Source: Enterococcus diestrammenae (lineage in GTDB: Bacteria > Bacillota > Bacilli > Lactobacillales > Enterococcaceae). Taken from it: a stretch of DNA of 64,000 nucleotides. The notes below the pieces were generated by a model that ran no database searches, had not been told where the DNA came from, and worked only from the letters and a program-made list of their open reading frames with translations. The translations under genes were made by a program, and so were the position numbers. The first letter of the stretch is position 1; every line of letters starts with the position of its first letter. Positions 35,957 through 44,784 of the stretch are shown one piece after another. Location: NCBI RefSeq assembly GCF_009933255.1, contig NZ_MAEI01000001.1, positions 84,077 through 148,076 on the forward strand, given 5' to 3'.

Positions 35957-36671
35957 TGTCAAAAATTTATCCAAAGCTTACGGGGAAAATGAAGTTCTTA
36001 AAGGCATCGACTTAGATGTGGCAGCTGGTGAAGTCGTAGTGATTATCGGCCCTTCTGGTAGCGGCAAATCCACGTTCCTTCGTTGTCTCAATCTTTTAGA
36101 ACAGCCCACTGGTGGCATCATCGAATTTGAAGGACAAAATATCCTCGACAAAAGTGTCAGCATCGACCAATTACGCCAAAAGATGGGGATGGTTTTCCAG
36201 AGTTTCAATCTCTTTCCGCATATGACCGTCTTGGAAAACTTGACGATCAGCCCTCTCAAAGTCAAAAAAGAAAATCCGGAAACGGCTAAAGCCAATGCCA
36301 TCACCTTACTGCAACAAGTCGGGCTAGCGGATAAAGCCGATGCGTATCCTGCAAGTTTATCCGGTGGTCAACAACAACGGGTGGCTATCGCCCGCGCTTT
36401 GGCTATGAACCCTGATGTGATGCTCTTTGATGAACCGACGTCGGCCCTCGATCCAGAAATGGTGGGGGAAGTCTTGGCCGTCATGCAATCATTAGCTGAA
36501 AAAGGCATGACGATGGTCGTGGTTACCCACGAAATGGGCTTTGCCAGAGAAGTCGCTGATCGGGTTATCTTTATGGATCAAGGAATTGTTCAAGAACAAG
36601 GGAGCCCTGAGGAAGTCTTTGGCGCCCCTAAGAACCCTCGGACCCAAGATTTTCTGCGGAAAGTGTTATAA
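35949..36671 (+). CDS. Polar amino acid ABC transporter ATPase (GlnQ type)
   Basis: A 240-residue ABC ATPase. Walker A is GPSGSGKS, the Q-loop is [10 protein letters not shown], the signature is LSGGQQQR, Walker B is [12 protein letters not shown], and the switch His lies in VVTHEMGF. It energises the fused receptor/permease encoded just upstream. I start at 35949 because AAAGGAG precedes it; this makes an 8-nt overlap with the previous stop, implying translational coupling. Confidence 0.93.
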   Translation: MINVKNLSKAYGENEVLKGIDLDVAAGEVVVIIGPSGSGKSTFLRCLNLLEQPTGGIIEFEGQNILDKSVSIDQLRQKMGMVFQSFNLFPHMTVLENLTISPLKVKKENPETAKANAITLLQQVGLADKADAYPASLSGGQQQRVAIARALAMNPDVMLFDEPTSALDPEMVGEVLAVMQSLAEKGMTMVVVTHEMGFAREVADRVIFMDQGIVQEQGSPEEVFGAPKNPRTQDFLRKVL

Positions 36672-36700
36672 ATCTAGGAGGAGCTATCCCTGTTAAGAGG

Positions 36701-36783
36701 GACTGGCAGCACAGTTATTGGACTGTTTACAATAGAAAGTCCCGCCCCTTACTGCTAGCTACTAGTAGCGAGGGGCTTTTTTT
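36701..36783 (+). terminator. Terminator of the glutamine-type ABC operon
   Basis: GCCCCTT-ACTGCTAG pairs with AGTAGC-GAGGGGC (36744-36776), followed by T7. An additional GGGACT/AGTCCC hairpin (about 36701-36743) precedes it. Confidence 0.85.
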
Positions 36784-36863
36784 AGCTATCAGCTTATTTC
36801 CCGTCAACTTGGCTCTTCTCATGAACAAACTGTCAAAAATTCATGAGAAATTGCCCATCTCAA

Positions 36864-37037
36864 TTGTTTTTGACAAATCCAGATGCTACACTAGCCAATA
36901 ACACGAGCCACCAGGTGATCAACGGCGGCTTGGATTTAAAAGTGAATATTCGCAAAATCGCCGGGTTTTGCCAACAATTTGTTGGAGAGGGTATCATCTG
37001 ATAGGCCGTAGAAAGATGATGCACCCTCTATTTTTGT
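36864..37037 (+). promoter_or_regulatory. Attenuator-like leader of the MATE gene
   Basis: A promoter TTGTTT (36864-36869), 17 nt, TACACT (36887-36892) would start a 165-nt leader. It contains GAGCCACC/GGCGGCTT, a GCAAAA/TTTTGC hairpin presenting TCGCCGGG, and CAACA/TGTTG. It ends in a terminator-like hairpin (AGAGGGT-ATCATCT pairing with AGATGAT-ACCCTCT, then ATTTTT at about 37030). A terminator before the gene implies attenuation by a ligand or a translating leader. I do not recognise a known riboswitch class. Confidence 0.5.
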
Positions 37038-37065
37038 CTTGAGATTTAGGAGGAGAAAACCAGTC

Positions 37066-38358
37066 ATGAAAGAAGTTCGCAGTTACGTCACTAAAAGTGT
37101 GTTAAGTACCATGGCCTTATCTGCCTATATTTTGGCGGATACCTTATTTGTCGCAAACGGTGTGGGCAACCTGGGACTCACCTCTTTGAATATCGCCTTG
37201 CCATTATTTAATCTAATCAACGGCTTAGGCCTACTGCTAGGAATGGGCGGGGCCACCTTATTTAGTTTGAAAGGTGGCAAGGGAAGCTATTTTTCCCAAT
37301 TAGTGGCAACTGCTGCCTTACTGGGTCTTTGCTTTACTCTGGCAGGAATCTTTTGGGTCACGCCACTCGCCAAACTACTTGGGGACAGTTCTGCTAGTTT
37401 GCCTTTGACCGTAGAATATTTACGCTTTGTTTTGCTATTAGCTCCTTTTTTTATTTTGAACAACCTAGTCTTGGCCTTTGTCCGCAACGATGGCAATCCC
37501 CAACTAGCCATGATTGCCATGCTATCGTCTAGCTTGTTTAATATCGTTTTTGACTATATTTTTGTCTTTCCTCTAAACATGGGCATGGCGGGAGCAGCTT
37601 TAGCCACCGTCATCTCACCAATTTTAAGTCTGCTGATTTTAAGCTTTCATCGTAAAAAACCTCAGCGAAAACTGACTCTTGAACTAGCCCTGCCTCAATT
37701 GGCAACTATCAGTCGTGCTGTCCAATTGGGGATGTCTTCGTTCTTGACGGAAATGAGTACCGGTGTCAGTATCTTGATTTTCAACCAGGTTTTACTAGCT
37801 TTAAAAGGCGATGTGGCAGTAGCAGCTTACGGTGTTCTAGCCAATATCGTCTTGGTAGGTTTGGCGATGTTTACTGGGGTAGCCCAAGGGATTCAGCCAT
37901 TAATCAGTCGCACTGCTGCCAAAAAAGACCAAGCTGCGGTGCAAGGTTACTTACGATGTGGTCTCAAAATTGCTTTGCTGTTGGCGCTTCTTTTATACGG
38001 AGTATTGCTAGTATTTCGCCAGCCTATCACCGGCTTCTTCAATCGCGATCAAGATCCCGTCTTGACGCAGCTGGCAGTGACTGGGATTCCACTGTATTTT
38101 CTTTCTTTTTTTGCTTCCAGTAGCAACATCTTATTGTCAATCTTCTTCTCAGCGATTGGCCGTGCCAAACAAGCCTTTACCATCGCCTTATTACGGGGGT
38201 ATTTGTTAATTATCCCGATTATTTTACTCGCCAGCAAACTAGCGGGTATCACCGGTGTTTGGGGTAGCCTTCCTTTGACGGAGATGCTGACGATGGTCGT
38301 CGCTTATAGTTTATTGCACCAGACGCTCCACCCCAAGACTGTCCGTTCAAGGTCATAA
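37066..38358 (+). CDS. MATE-family efflux transporter
   Basis: About 430 residues with twelve predicted membrane helices in two six-helix halves (second half from about residue 225), matching the multidrug and toxic compound extrusion family. It would export an organic compound in exchange for Na+ or H+. I use the ATG at 37066, with AGGAGGAG at 37048-37055; the longer frame lies in the leader. The gene is single, with an attenuator-like leader in front and a strong terminator behind. The exported compound is unknown. Confidence 0.85.
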   Translation: MKEVRSYVTKSVLSTMALSAYILADTLFVANGVGNLGLTSLNIALPLFNLINGLGLLLGMGGATLFSLKGGKGSYFSQLVATAALLGLCFTLAGIFWVTPLAKLLGDSSASLPLTVEYLRFVLLLAPFFILNNLVLAFVRNDGNPQLAMIAMLSSSLFNIVFDYIFVFPLNMGMAGAALATVISPILSLLILSFHRKKPQRKLTLELALPQLATISRAVQLGMSSFLTEMSTGVSILIFNQVLLALKGDVAVAAYGVLANIVLVGLAMFTGVAQGIQPLISRTAAKKDQAAVQGYLRCGLKIALLLALLLYGVLLVFRQPITGFFNRDQDPVLTQLAVTGIPLYFLSFFASSSNILLSIFFSAIGRAKQAFTIALLRGYLLIIPIILLASKLAGITGVWGSLPLTEMLTMVVAYSLLHQTLHPKTVRSRS

Positions 38359-38402
38359 AAAACCGGTTCAAGTACTTTTCAGTAGCTTGAACCGGTTTTT
38401 TA
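38357..38402. terminator. Bidirectional terminator
   Basis: AAAAAACCGGTTCAAG (38357-38372) pairs exactly with CTTGAACCGGTTTTTT (38386-38401). It serves the converging MATE and EamA genes. Confidence 0.92.
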
Positions 38403-38431
38403 GTGGGCTTACTCATGCGCTAAACCTATAC

Positions 38432-39343
38432 TTATCCGTCATAAAAGCCAAGAATGGCAATCCCTGCCATAATCGCGGCAATCACAACATAATGCTTGGC
38501 CGTTAGCCGTTCCTTTAAGAAGATACGCCCCAGCAACACTGACACGATGGCATAGGAAGAAATCAAAGGGGCGGTAATAACGGCTTCTTGGCTGGAAATC
38601 GCGCCAATATAGAAAAATTGCCCTAAGGTTTCAAAAATCGCTGCTAAGCCTTTGTCCCGTTCTTTAAAGACCGTGAAGGATTCTTTTTTCACTAGTTTCA
38701 AATACCCCCACAAAAGCAAACCGACGATCAAAAAGGTTAATTCATAGCTCATGTTGGCTTGGTCTTCCGGCAAAATCTGTTTGTATTCCAAATAATAGCT
38801 ATCCAAGAACGTACCTAAGCCATCAATCACCATATACAAAATGGGGAACAAAATCGCCACGGCTCCAAAACGATATTTGGGGTCGAACTTAACTCCTTCT
38901 GCCGCCAACTCTGCGTCTTCTTGTTTCTTTTCAAAAATGGACAATAACAAAATTCCGATCAAAATCAGACAAATTGCCACAAACTGGAGGCCTTTCAAAG
39001 AATTGCCCATAATCAAGAAACCTAACAATGCGGTTACGGCTCCCGAAGAATTACTGATTGGCGATGAAATTGACACTTCAATATAGCGTAAACCAAAATA
39101 ACCAATCGCCATCGATAATATATACATCGCCGAAACCGGTAAATAGATAATGAGATTTTTCCAATCATATGAAATTCCTTCATATACGCCGTAATACAAA
39201 ATGGCATGGAGTCCCATCACAAGCCCCACCATGATAGTCGTCTTCATGGCGCTATGGGGATCTGCTGCATTATTGCCTTTTTTATAGAAGAGATCTGCCG
39301 TCCCCCAAGCTAAAATCGTGATCAATGCTGATACAAACCACAT
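38432..39343 (-). CDS. EamA/DMT-family transporter
   Basis: About 303 residues with ten predicted helices in two EamA repeats (about 1-140 and 160-303). A charged, Glu-rich loop (FEKKQEDAELAAEG) lies between them. Drug/metabolite transporters of this type export amino acids or metabolites; the substrate is unknown. The start at 39343 (MWFVSALITI) is favoured because GGGG lies 7 nt upstream and it begins directly with the first helix. An ATG nine codons earlier has a poorer ribosome binding site. Confidence 0.8.
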   Translation of the reverse strand: MWFVSALITILAWGTADLFYKKGNNAADPHSAMKTTIMVGLVMGLHAILYYGVYEGISYDWKNLIIYLPVSAMYILSMAIGYFGLRYIEVSISSPISNSSGAVTALLGFLIMGNSLKGLQFVAICLILIGILLLSIFEKKQEDAELAAEGVKFDPKYRFGAVAILFPILYMVIDGLGTFLDSYYLEYKQILPEDQANMSYELTFLIVGLLLWGYLKLVKKESFTVFKERDKGLAAIFETLGQFFYIGAISSQEAVITAPLISSYAIVSVLLGRIFLKERLTAKHYVVIAAIMAGIAILGFYDG

Positions 39344-39626
39344 AGATGCACCCCATCCTTTCTTCAACATTCATTTTGATTCTTCTTAAAGTTATCTTAA
39401 TCTTTTTTTCCGTCAAATATTAGTTATTCTTTACAAGAGAAAACTTTCATTTCATGACAAGAAGCAAAAAACATGCTAAAATGGCAAATGGAAATCCTTG
39501 CCAAAAAGGCTTCAGATGAAATGAAAAAGACCCGTTCACATTCTGTCCATTGACTTTCAATTGGATGTGCTCTTTTTTGTTTAGTCAGCTTGGCGGCAGC
39601 GAAAAATTTTAGCGAGGTGAAAAACC

Positions 39627-39923
39627 ATGGTACCATTCATTATTTACTGGGGCATTATTCTTGTATGTATCGCCTGGTTGGCGTTAAGCGTCTTTTTCTC
39701 AGTTTTCTATCTAGCCAAGAAAGAAAACGGAAATTTATGGGCGTTTGCTTTGTTCAATGTGATTGCAGCGATTGTTTTGGCAATTACTTTGGCGATCTAC
39801 CGCACATGGGGTTGGGGTATCACCCAATACTCTAGCTTGATTTATCTAGTGTTAGGGCTATTAGTAGCACTCACTTTGATCCAAGTAGTATTAGGTCGCG
39901 AACCAAAAGAAAAAATTGCCTAA
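39627..39923 (+). CDS. Small integral membrane protein, unknown function
   Basis: A 98-residue protein with three hydrophobic segments (about 4-28, 40-60, 68-88), a short basic loop (AKKENGN) and a basic tail (GREPKEKIA). GCGAGGTG precedes the ATG by 7-8 nt and a clean terminator follows, so it is a genuine single gene. I do not recognise the family. Confidence 0.75.
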   Translation: MVPFIIYWGIILVCIAWLALSVFFSVFYLAKKENGNLWAFALFNVIAAIVLAITLAIYRTWGWGITQYSSLIYLVLGLLVALTLIQVVLGREPKEKIA

Positions 39924-39938
39924 TTTTTTGATTTGGTA

Positions 39939-39973
39939 AAAGTCCTCTGAAGTTTCAGAGGGCTTTTTTTTAA
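39939..39973 (+). terminator. Terminator of the small membrane protein gene
   Basis: AGTCCTCTGAA pairs with TTCAGAGGGCT, followed by T7-8. Confidence 0.9.
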
Positions 39974-40192
39974 CTAAAGGAGTTGCGCAATAATCGCTAC
40001 TATGTAGTCCTACGAGATTGCCTTCACCAAACGCCCTAGTTTCCCATCCAATAAAGTGAAGTAAAAAGACGTAGTTCACCTGCCACTTTTGATAATCAAG
40101 CAAAACTGACTCCTTTCTCGAAAGCCTGGCACCTTCATCTACCTTTCAATGAAATGTTTTCAAAAAATATTTCTGAAAACATCCCTTAATGA
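39974..40192. other. Intergenic region before the lysine riboswitch
   Basis: No gene is supported between the terminator at 39973 and the riboswitch promoter at 40193. The short minus-strand frames here have no ribosome binding sites. Confidence 0.4.
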
Positions 40193-40233
40193 TTGACAAG
40201 TGCCCTTGTATCCTTTAGACTCCTAACTATAAT
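40193..40233 (+). promoter_or_regulatory. Promoter of the lysine riboswitch transcript
   Basis: TTGACA (40193-40198), 17-nt spacer, TAGACT (40216-40221). A second candidate is TTGTAT with TATAAT at 40228-40233. Either would start RNA shortly before the aptamer. Confidence 0.65.
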
Positions 40234-40264
40234 TATTAAAGTACTAAAATAAAAATTGAGATCA

Positions 40265-40503
40265 TGACTTCACCATGTAGAGGTTGCGAAAGCCATTAAT
40301 CCCGTCGAGCAAAGCATTGCGACGAAGCGGGTCTAGGGGATTTCGCCGAAACGTTGAGGAGATGCTAATCCTTAGTCGTTGGGCTGCAAATGAATAATTT
40401 GCAGACTGTCTTGGCTTTTGGCCAAGGTGCGCTATGTTTTGTGAGAGGTTTGTCAACAATTGCTTGTTCACAGCCGTTCCTAAGCATAGGGACGGCTGTT
40501 TTT
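40265..40503 (+). promoter_or_regulatory. Lysine riboswitch (L box) with terminator
   Basis: The conserved lysine-aptamer blocks occur in order: TAGAGGTTGCGAA (40278-40290), TAGGGGATTTCGCCGAA (about 40334-40350), GGGCTGCAAATGAAT (40381-40395), GCAGACTGTCTTGG (40401-40414) and CCAAGGTGCGCTATG (about 40422-40436). Alternating with them are the expected paired regions. The expression platform is a terminator: ACAGCCGTTCC pairs with GGGACGGCTGT and T5 follows (40470-40503). High lysine should stabilise the terminator and switch off the downstream transporter. This is a strong call because five separate conserved blocks agree. Confidence 0.92.
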
Positions 40504-40505
40504 GG

Positions 40506-40749
40506 TTTTTCGAGGTGTGTTAATGCTTGGGTCTGGATTTTCTGTTTTCGAAAGAGAACCGTTTTCGAAAACGTCATGACTGAGCAAGATGTCTGGATGC
40601 TTTGGACGCCTTACCCCAAAAAACTGGTTTTTCGGGGTGTGTTAATGCTTGGGTCTGGATTTTCTGTTTTCGAAAGAGAACCATTTTCGAAAACGCCATG
40701 ACTGAACAAGACGTCTGGATGCTTTGGACGCCTTGCCCCCCAAAAAACG
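40506..40749 (+). repeat. 122-bp tandem duplication in the transporter leader
   Basis: Copy 1 (40506-40627) and copy 2 (40628-40749) differ at about six scattered positions plus their last bases. Each contains TTTTCGAAAGAGAACC and then a TTTTCGAAAACG palindrome, giving a small hairpin. The duplication lies between the riboswitch terminator and the coding region, so each readthrough RNA carries it. Its function is unknown. Confidence 0.85.
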
Positions 40750-40820
40750 TTGCTTACTGAAGCTCACTTCGAGTTGCAAGAAACGCCACCTAGCGAGTCT
40801 ATCTCAAAAAGGAGAGCATT

Positions 40821-42434
40821 ATGAAAAAGAGAATTGCCATGTTAACCTTGTGGACAGTGTTGTTAGGCGTCTTCGGGCTAGGAGCTGCTAGCTCATCTTA
40901 TGCCGACGAAAAAACACCGACCGACAAATTCCGAGTGGGAATGGAAGCGGGTTATGCCCCCTTCAACTGGACCCAAACCGACGATAGCCATGGCGCTGTC
41001 CCTCTTGGCAACGATAGTTGGGCAGGTGGTTACGATGTTCAAATTGCCAAAAAGGTAGCTAAAGGCTTAGGGAAAGAGCTGGTCATCGTCAAAACTGACT
41101 GGGATGGTCTACCGGTGGCGCTCCAATCCGGTAATATTGATGCGGTAATCGCCGGTATGTCCCCGACGGCTGAACGTAAAAAAGAAATTGGCTTTACCGA
41201 TCCTTATTACCAATCTGATTTGGTGATGGTGGTGCGGGCGGATAGCCAATTTGCCAAGGCTACCTCCCTCGATGATTTCAGAGGTGCAAAAATTACCGGC
41301 CAACAATCTACTTTCCACTACACTGTCATTGATCAGATTCCTGACGTTGAAAAAGAGCAGGCAGTCAAGACTTTCTCCCAAATGCGGGCGGCTTTATTGT
41401 CCGGGGCCATCGACGGCTATGTCAGCGAACGGCCTGAAGGAGTCACTGCCGAAATAGCCAGCAAGCAATACAAAATGGTGGAATTTCCTGATGGTGCCGG
41501 CTTTAAAACCAATCCGGAAGATGTTCAAGTAGCAGTAGGTATGCGGCAAAATGATCCTGACATTGCCAAAGTCAATGAGATTTTGGCTGGGATTTCTGAA
41601 GCGGAACGCCTGAGTTTGATGGATCGGGCCATTAAAGAGCAACCAGTGGCGAAATCTGCCGAAGACAATGAAGCCGCCGGTGCCAAACCAGGTCTGCTGA
41701 CCGATTTTAAAAACATTTGGACACAATATGGTGGCTTGTTCCTTCGAGGAGCCGGTATGACTTTATTTATCGCTTTGATTTCCACTGTGGTTGGGACCAT
41801 GATTGGTTTGCTGATTGGTGTTTTCCGTACCATTCCCGAAGCAGTTTCCAAAGGTCGCCGCACCTTGCAACGCTTCAGCAATTGGCTTTTGTCTGTTTAT
41901 ATCGAAGTGTTCCGAGGCACCCCGATGATGGTTCAAGCGATGGTTATCTATTACGGCTTGGGGATGGCCTTTGAGATTAACCTCAATCGAACCTTTGCTG
42001 CCCTTTTGATCGTATCCATCAATACTGGCGCCTATATGTCTGAAATCGTCCGTGGCGGGATCTTTGCCGTGGACCGTGGTCAGTTTGAAGCGGCGCAAGC
42101 GATTGGCATGACCCATGGCCAAACCATGAAAAAAATCGTGATTCCGCAAGTTTTGCGTAATATTTTACCAGCTACCGGAAATGAATTTATCATCAACATC
42201 AAAGATACTGCCGTCCTTAGTGTGATTTCAGTCGCAGATCTCTTCTTCCAAGGAAACTCTGCCGCCGGAACCAATTACAAATACTTCCAAGTCTTTACTA
42301 TCATTGCTGTGATGTACTTGATTATGACCTATACGATCACTCGTATCCTCAGAGCCTTGGAACACAAGATGGACGGCCCTGCTTCATACGAAAAAACCGC
42401 TACAAATTCCATCCAATCTGAACTGGAAGAATAG
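40821..42434 (+). CDS. Lysine-regulated amino acid ABC transporter, binding domain fused to permease
   Basis: A 537-residue fusion. A signal peptide (about 1-29, ending SYADE) precedes a solute-binding domain (35-280; GMEAGYAPFNW, WDGLPVALQSGNIDAVIAGMSPTAERK is split over this domain). A HisM-type permease follows (about 300-520) with the EAA-like loop AAQAIGMTHGQTMKKIVIPQ. The lysine riboswitch upstream makes lysine, or a basic amino acid, the most probable substrate; comparative genomics has linked such fused systems to L boxes. AAGGAGAG precedes the ATG. The ATPase gene follows after 9 nt. Confidence 0.88.
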   Translation: MKKRIAMLTLWTVLLGVFGLGAASSSYADEKTPTDKFRVGMEAGYAPFNWTQTDDSHGAVPLGNDSWAGGYDVQIAKKVAKGLGKELVIVKTDWDGLPVALQSGNIDAVIAGMSPTAERKKEIGFTDPYYQSDLVMVVRADSQFAKATSLDDFRGAKITGQQSTFHYTVIDQIPDVEKEQAVKTFSQMRAALLSGAIDGYVSERPEGVTAEIASKQYKMVEFPDGAGFKTNPEDVQVAVGMRQNDPDIAKVNEILAGISEAERLSLMDRAIKEQPVAKSAEDNEAAGAKPGLLTDFKNIWTQYGGLFLRGAGMTLFIALISTVVGTMIGLLIGVFRTIPEAVSKGRRTLQRFSNWLLSVYIEVFRGTPMMVQAMVIYYGLGMAFEINLNRTFAALLIVSINTGAYMSEIVRGGIFAVDRGQFEAAQAIGMTHGQTMKKIVIPQVLRNILPATGNEFIINIKDTAVLSVISVADLFFQGNSAAGTNYKYFQVFTIIAVMYLIMTYTITRILRALEHKMDGPASYEKTATNSIQSELEE

Positions 42435-42443
42435 GAGAAAACC

Positions 42444-43193
42444 ATGACTGAACCCATCATCGAAATCAACCATTTGAAAAAAAGCTTCGGCGACAATGTC
42501 GTCTTAAAAGACATCGATTTCACCGTCAATAAAGGAGAGGTGGTCTCCATCATCGGTTCTTCTGGTTCTGGTAAGTCCACCTTGCTCCGCTGTATCAACT
42601 TATTGGAAACCCCCACTAGTGGTGAAATTCACTATCGTGGTGCGGATGTCTTGCAAAAAAATTACAGTCTCACCAAATACCGTACCCATCTCGGCATGGT
42701 CTTCCAATCCTTCAACCTTTTCAATAATTTGAACGTCTTGGAAAACTGTGTCACCGGTCAAACAACGGTCCTAAAACGCAACCGCGACGCAGCCACAAAA
42801 ACTGCGATTGCCCATCTGGAAAAAGTCGGCATGGGCGCCTTCCAAAATGCCATGCCTGCACAACTTTCCGGTGGTCAAAAACAGCGGGTCGCCATTGCTC
42901 GCGCCTTGTCGATGGATCCGGATGTGATGCTTTTTGATGAACCGACTTCGGCTTTGGACCCAGAAATGGTCGGCGAAGTCTTGAAAACTATGAAAGATTT
43001 GGCCACTAGCGGTTTAACTATGGTAATCGTTACCCACGAAATGGCGTTTGCCAGAGATGTCTCTGACCGAGTGATTTTCATGGATCAAGGGGTGATTGCT
43101 GAAGAAGGCACTCCCGAAGAAATCTTTGGAAACCCCAAAGAAGCCCGTACAAAAGAATTCTTACATCGGGTGTTAGCTGAAGAGACAGAGTAA
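42444..43193 (+). CDS. Lysine-regulated amino acid ABC transporter ATPase
   Basis: A 249-residue ABC ATPase of the polar amino acid class. Walker A is GSSGSGKS, the Q-loop is [10 protein letters not shown], the signature is LSGGQKQR, Walker B is [12 protein letters not shown], and the switch His lies in [16 protein letters not shown] precedes the ATG and a terminator follows, so the transporter operon has two genes. It is clearly related to the GlnQ-type protein at 35949-36671 but is a separate paralogue. Confidence 0.92.
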   Translation: MTEPIIEINHLKKSFGDNVVLKDIDFTVNKGEVVSIIGSSGSGKSTLLRCINLLETPTSGEIHYRGADVLQKNYSLTKYRTHLGMVFQSFNLFNNLNVLENCVTGQTTVLKRNRDAATKTAIAHLEKVGMGAFQNAMPAQLSGGQKQRVAIARALSMDPDVMLFDEPTSALDPEMVGEVLKTMKDLATSGLTMVIVTHEMAFARDVSDRVIFMDQGVIAEEGTPEEIFGNPKEARTKEFLHRVLAEETE

Positions 43194-43211
43194 CAATTGA
43201 AAAATCAGTCT

Positions 43212-43251
43212 TTCCCTCGACACCTACATTGATTGGTGTCGAGGCTTTTTT
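43212..43251 (+). terminator. Terminator of the lysine-regulated ABC operon
   Basis: CCTCGACACC pairs with GGTGTCGAGG, followed by CTTTTTT. Confidence 0.92.
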
Positions 43252-43398
43252 GGCGACAGCGCTCACGAAAACAAGTTGTAAATTTTCAGAAATTTAGGTA
43301 AAATAACCTTTATGTGACAAAGCTTTTGGTGAATTTACCCACGCCTGACAACCTTCACCACAAGATTGCCACCATTATTTCAGGAGGATTAATTATTC

Positions 43399-44754
43399 AT
43401 GGAACAACAAGAATTATCCCGTAGTCTTAAAAATCGCCACGTCCAGCTGATTTCCATTGGCGGAGCGATTGGGACCGGTCTTTTCCTAGGATCAGGAAAA
43501 TCCATCCAACAAACCGGGCCCTCCATCCTCTTGGCCTACATGATTACTGGCGGTATTTGCTTTTTGATCATGCGCGCCTTGGGGGAACTGCTTTTATCCA
43601 ACACCAACAATCATTCTTTTTTGGATTTTGTCGCTGAATACCTAGGTAAGAAATGGGCTTTTCTAACCGGCTGGACTTACTGGTTTTGCTGGATTGCGAT
43701 ATCTATGGCGGATCTGACCGCTATGGGGATGTACGTTCGCTACTGGTTTCCCAACATTCCCCAGTGGTTACCGGAAATCTGTGCTTTAATCCTTTTAGTC
43801 GCCCTCAATTTGATCACCGTCTCTTTATTTGGAGAACTGGAATTCTGGTTCGCCTTAATCAAAGTAGTGGCGATTGTGGCCTTGATTGGGGTCGGTGCCT
43901 ACATGATTCTCACCAATTATCCAACCTCGGCTGGTAGCGTAAAGCTTTCCAATATCTGGACCCATGGTGGTTGGTTTCCTAAAGGGATCAAAGGGTTTCT
44001 CCTGTCCTTTCAAATGGTGACTTTTGCCTTTGTCGGTATCGAAATGGTAGGGCTAGTCGCTGGTGAAACCAAGGATCCGGAAAAGGTTTTACCAGAAGCG
44101 ATTAACAATATTCCTATTCGCATCATCCTCTTTTACTTAGGCTCGCTGTTAGTCATTATGGCCATTTACCCTTGGGATAGTTTAGATACGAGTCAAAGTC
44201 CTTTTGTCGAAGTCTTTTCGGAGATTGGTATCACCATGGCCGCCACCATCATCAATGTGGTCGTCCTCAGCGCTGCCGCTTCCGCCTGTAATAGCGCCAT
44301 CTACAGCACTGGTCGCATGATGCGCTCGCTGGCTCAGGAAGGCAGTGCCCCGAAATCTTTTGTCAAACTAACGAAACATCAAGTGCCCGCCAATGCCATC
44401 TTCTTCTCAGCAATGGTAATTTTCATGGCAGTCGTACTGAATTACGTGATGCCTAGCCAAGTCTTTACCGTGATCACCAGCATCGCCACGACCTGCTTCT
44501 TGTTCATCTGGGGCATTTTGACTTATACCCATATGAAATACCGGCGCAGTATCCGAGGCAAGCAAGCCCATAGCTTCAAGATGCCTTTTTATCCTTTAAG
44601 TAACTATCTGATTTTTGCTTTCTTACTCTTTGTAGCTATCGTCTTACTTTGGTCAAACGAAACGCGAATCGCCGCCTTGATTACCCCAGCCTGGTTCTTA
44701 TTGTTACGAGGCATTTATTATGTGAAATACGAAAAACGAGCCAGCGATGATTAA
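43399..44754 (+). CDS. Amino acid permease, CycA-like (APC family)
   Basis: A 451-residue APC-superfamily amino acid:proton symporter with twelve helices. The unwound helix-1 motif is GGAIGTGLFLGSGKSI, and FAFVGIEMVGLVAGE marks helix 6. The segments MRALGELLLSNTNNHSF and FLTGWTYWFCWIAISMAD are closest to the D-serine/D-alanine/glycine permease CycA, more than to LysP. CAGGAGG precedes the ATG. It is monocistronic. A leader of about 140 nt shows no riboswitch that I recognise, and the lysine riboswitch upstream ends in another operon. Confidence 0.82.
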   Translation: MEQQELSRSLKNRHVQLISIGGAIGTGLFLGSGKSIQQTGPSILLAYMITGGICFLIMRALGELLLSNTNNHSFLDFVAEYLGKKWAFLTGWTYWFCWIAISMADLTAMGMYVRYWFPNIPQWLPEICALILLVALNLITVSLFGELEFWFALIKVVAIVALIGVGAYMILTNYPTSAGSVKLSNIWTHGGWFPKGIKGFLLSFQMVTFAFVGIEMVGLVAGETKDPEKVLPEAINNIPIRIILFYLGSLLVIMAIYPWDSLDTSQSPFVEVFSEIGITMAATIINVVVLSAAASACNSAIYSTGRMMRSLAQEGSAPKSFVKLTKHQVPANAIFFSAMVIFMAVVLNYVMPSQVFTVITSIATTCFLFIWGILTYTHMKYRRSIRGKQAHSFKMPFYPLSNYLIFAFLLFVAIVLLWSNETRIAALITPAWFLLLRGIYYVKYEKRASDD

Positions 44755-44773
44755 AATCGCGGCTCGTTTTTTT
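44734..44773 (+). terminator. Terminator overlapping the permease stop codon
   Basis: ACGAGCC-GCGAT pairs with ATCGC-GGCTCGT followed by T7. The TAA stop lies in the loop. Confidence 0.85.
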
Positions 44774-44784
44774 CGTATTTACCA

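Noticed and set aside
36864..37037. Guanidine, ZTP, c-di-GMP or purine riboswitch upstream of the MATE gene
   Set aside because: I compared the remembered consensus blocks and found no convincing ordered match, so the leader is reported as unassigned.
40390..40701. 103-codon frame spanning the lysine riboswitch terminator and the repeats
   Set aside because: It lies inside a recognised riboswitch and repeat, has no ribosome binding site, and repeats itself only because the DNA is duplicated.
43399..44754. Calling this permease LysP because of the lysine riboswitch nearby
   Set aside because: The riboswitch lies before another operon that ends in a terminator, and the protein signatures are closer to CycA.
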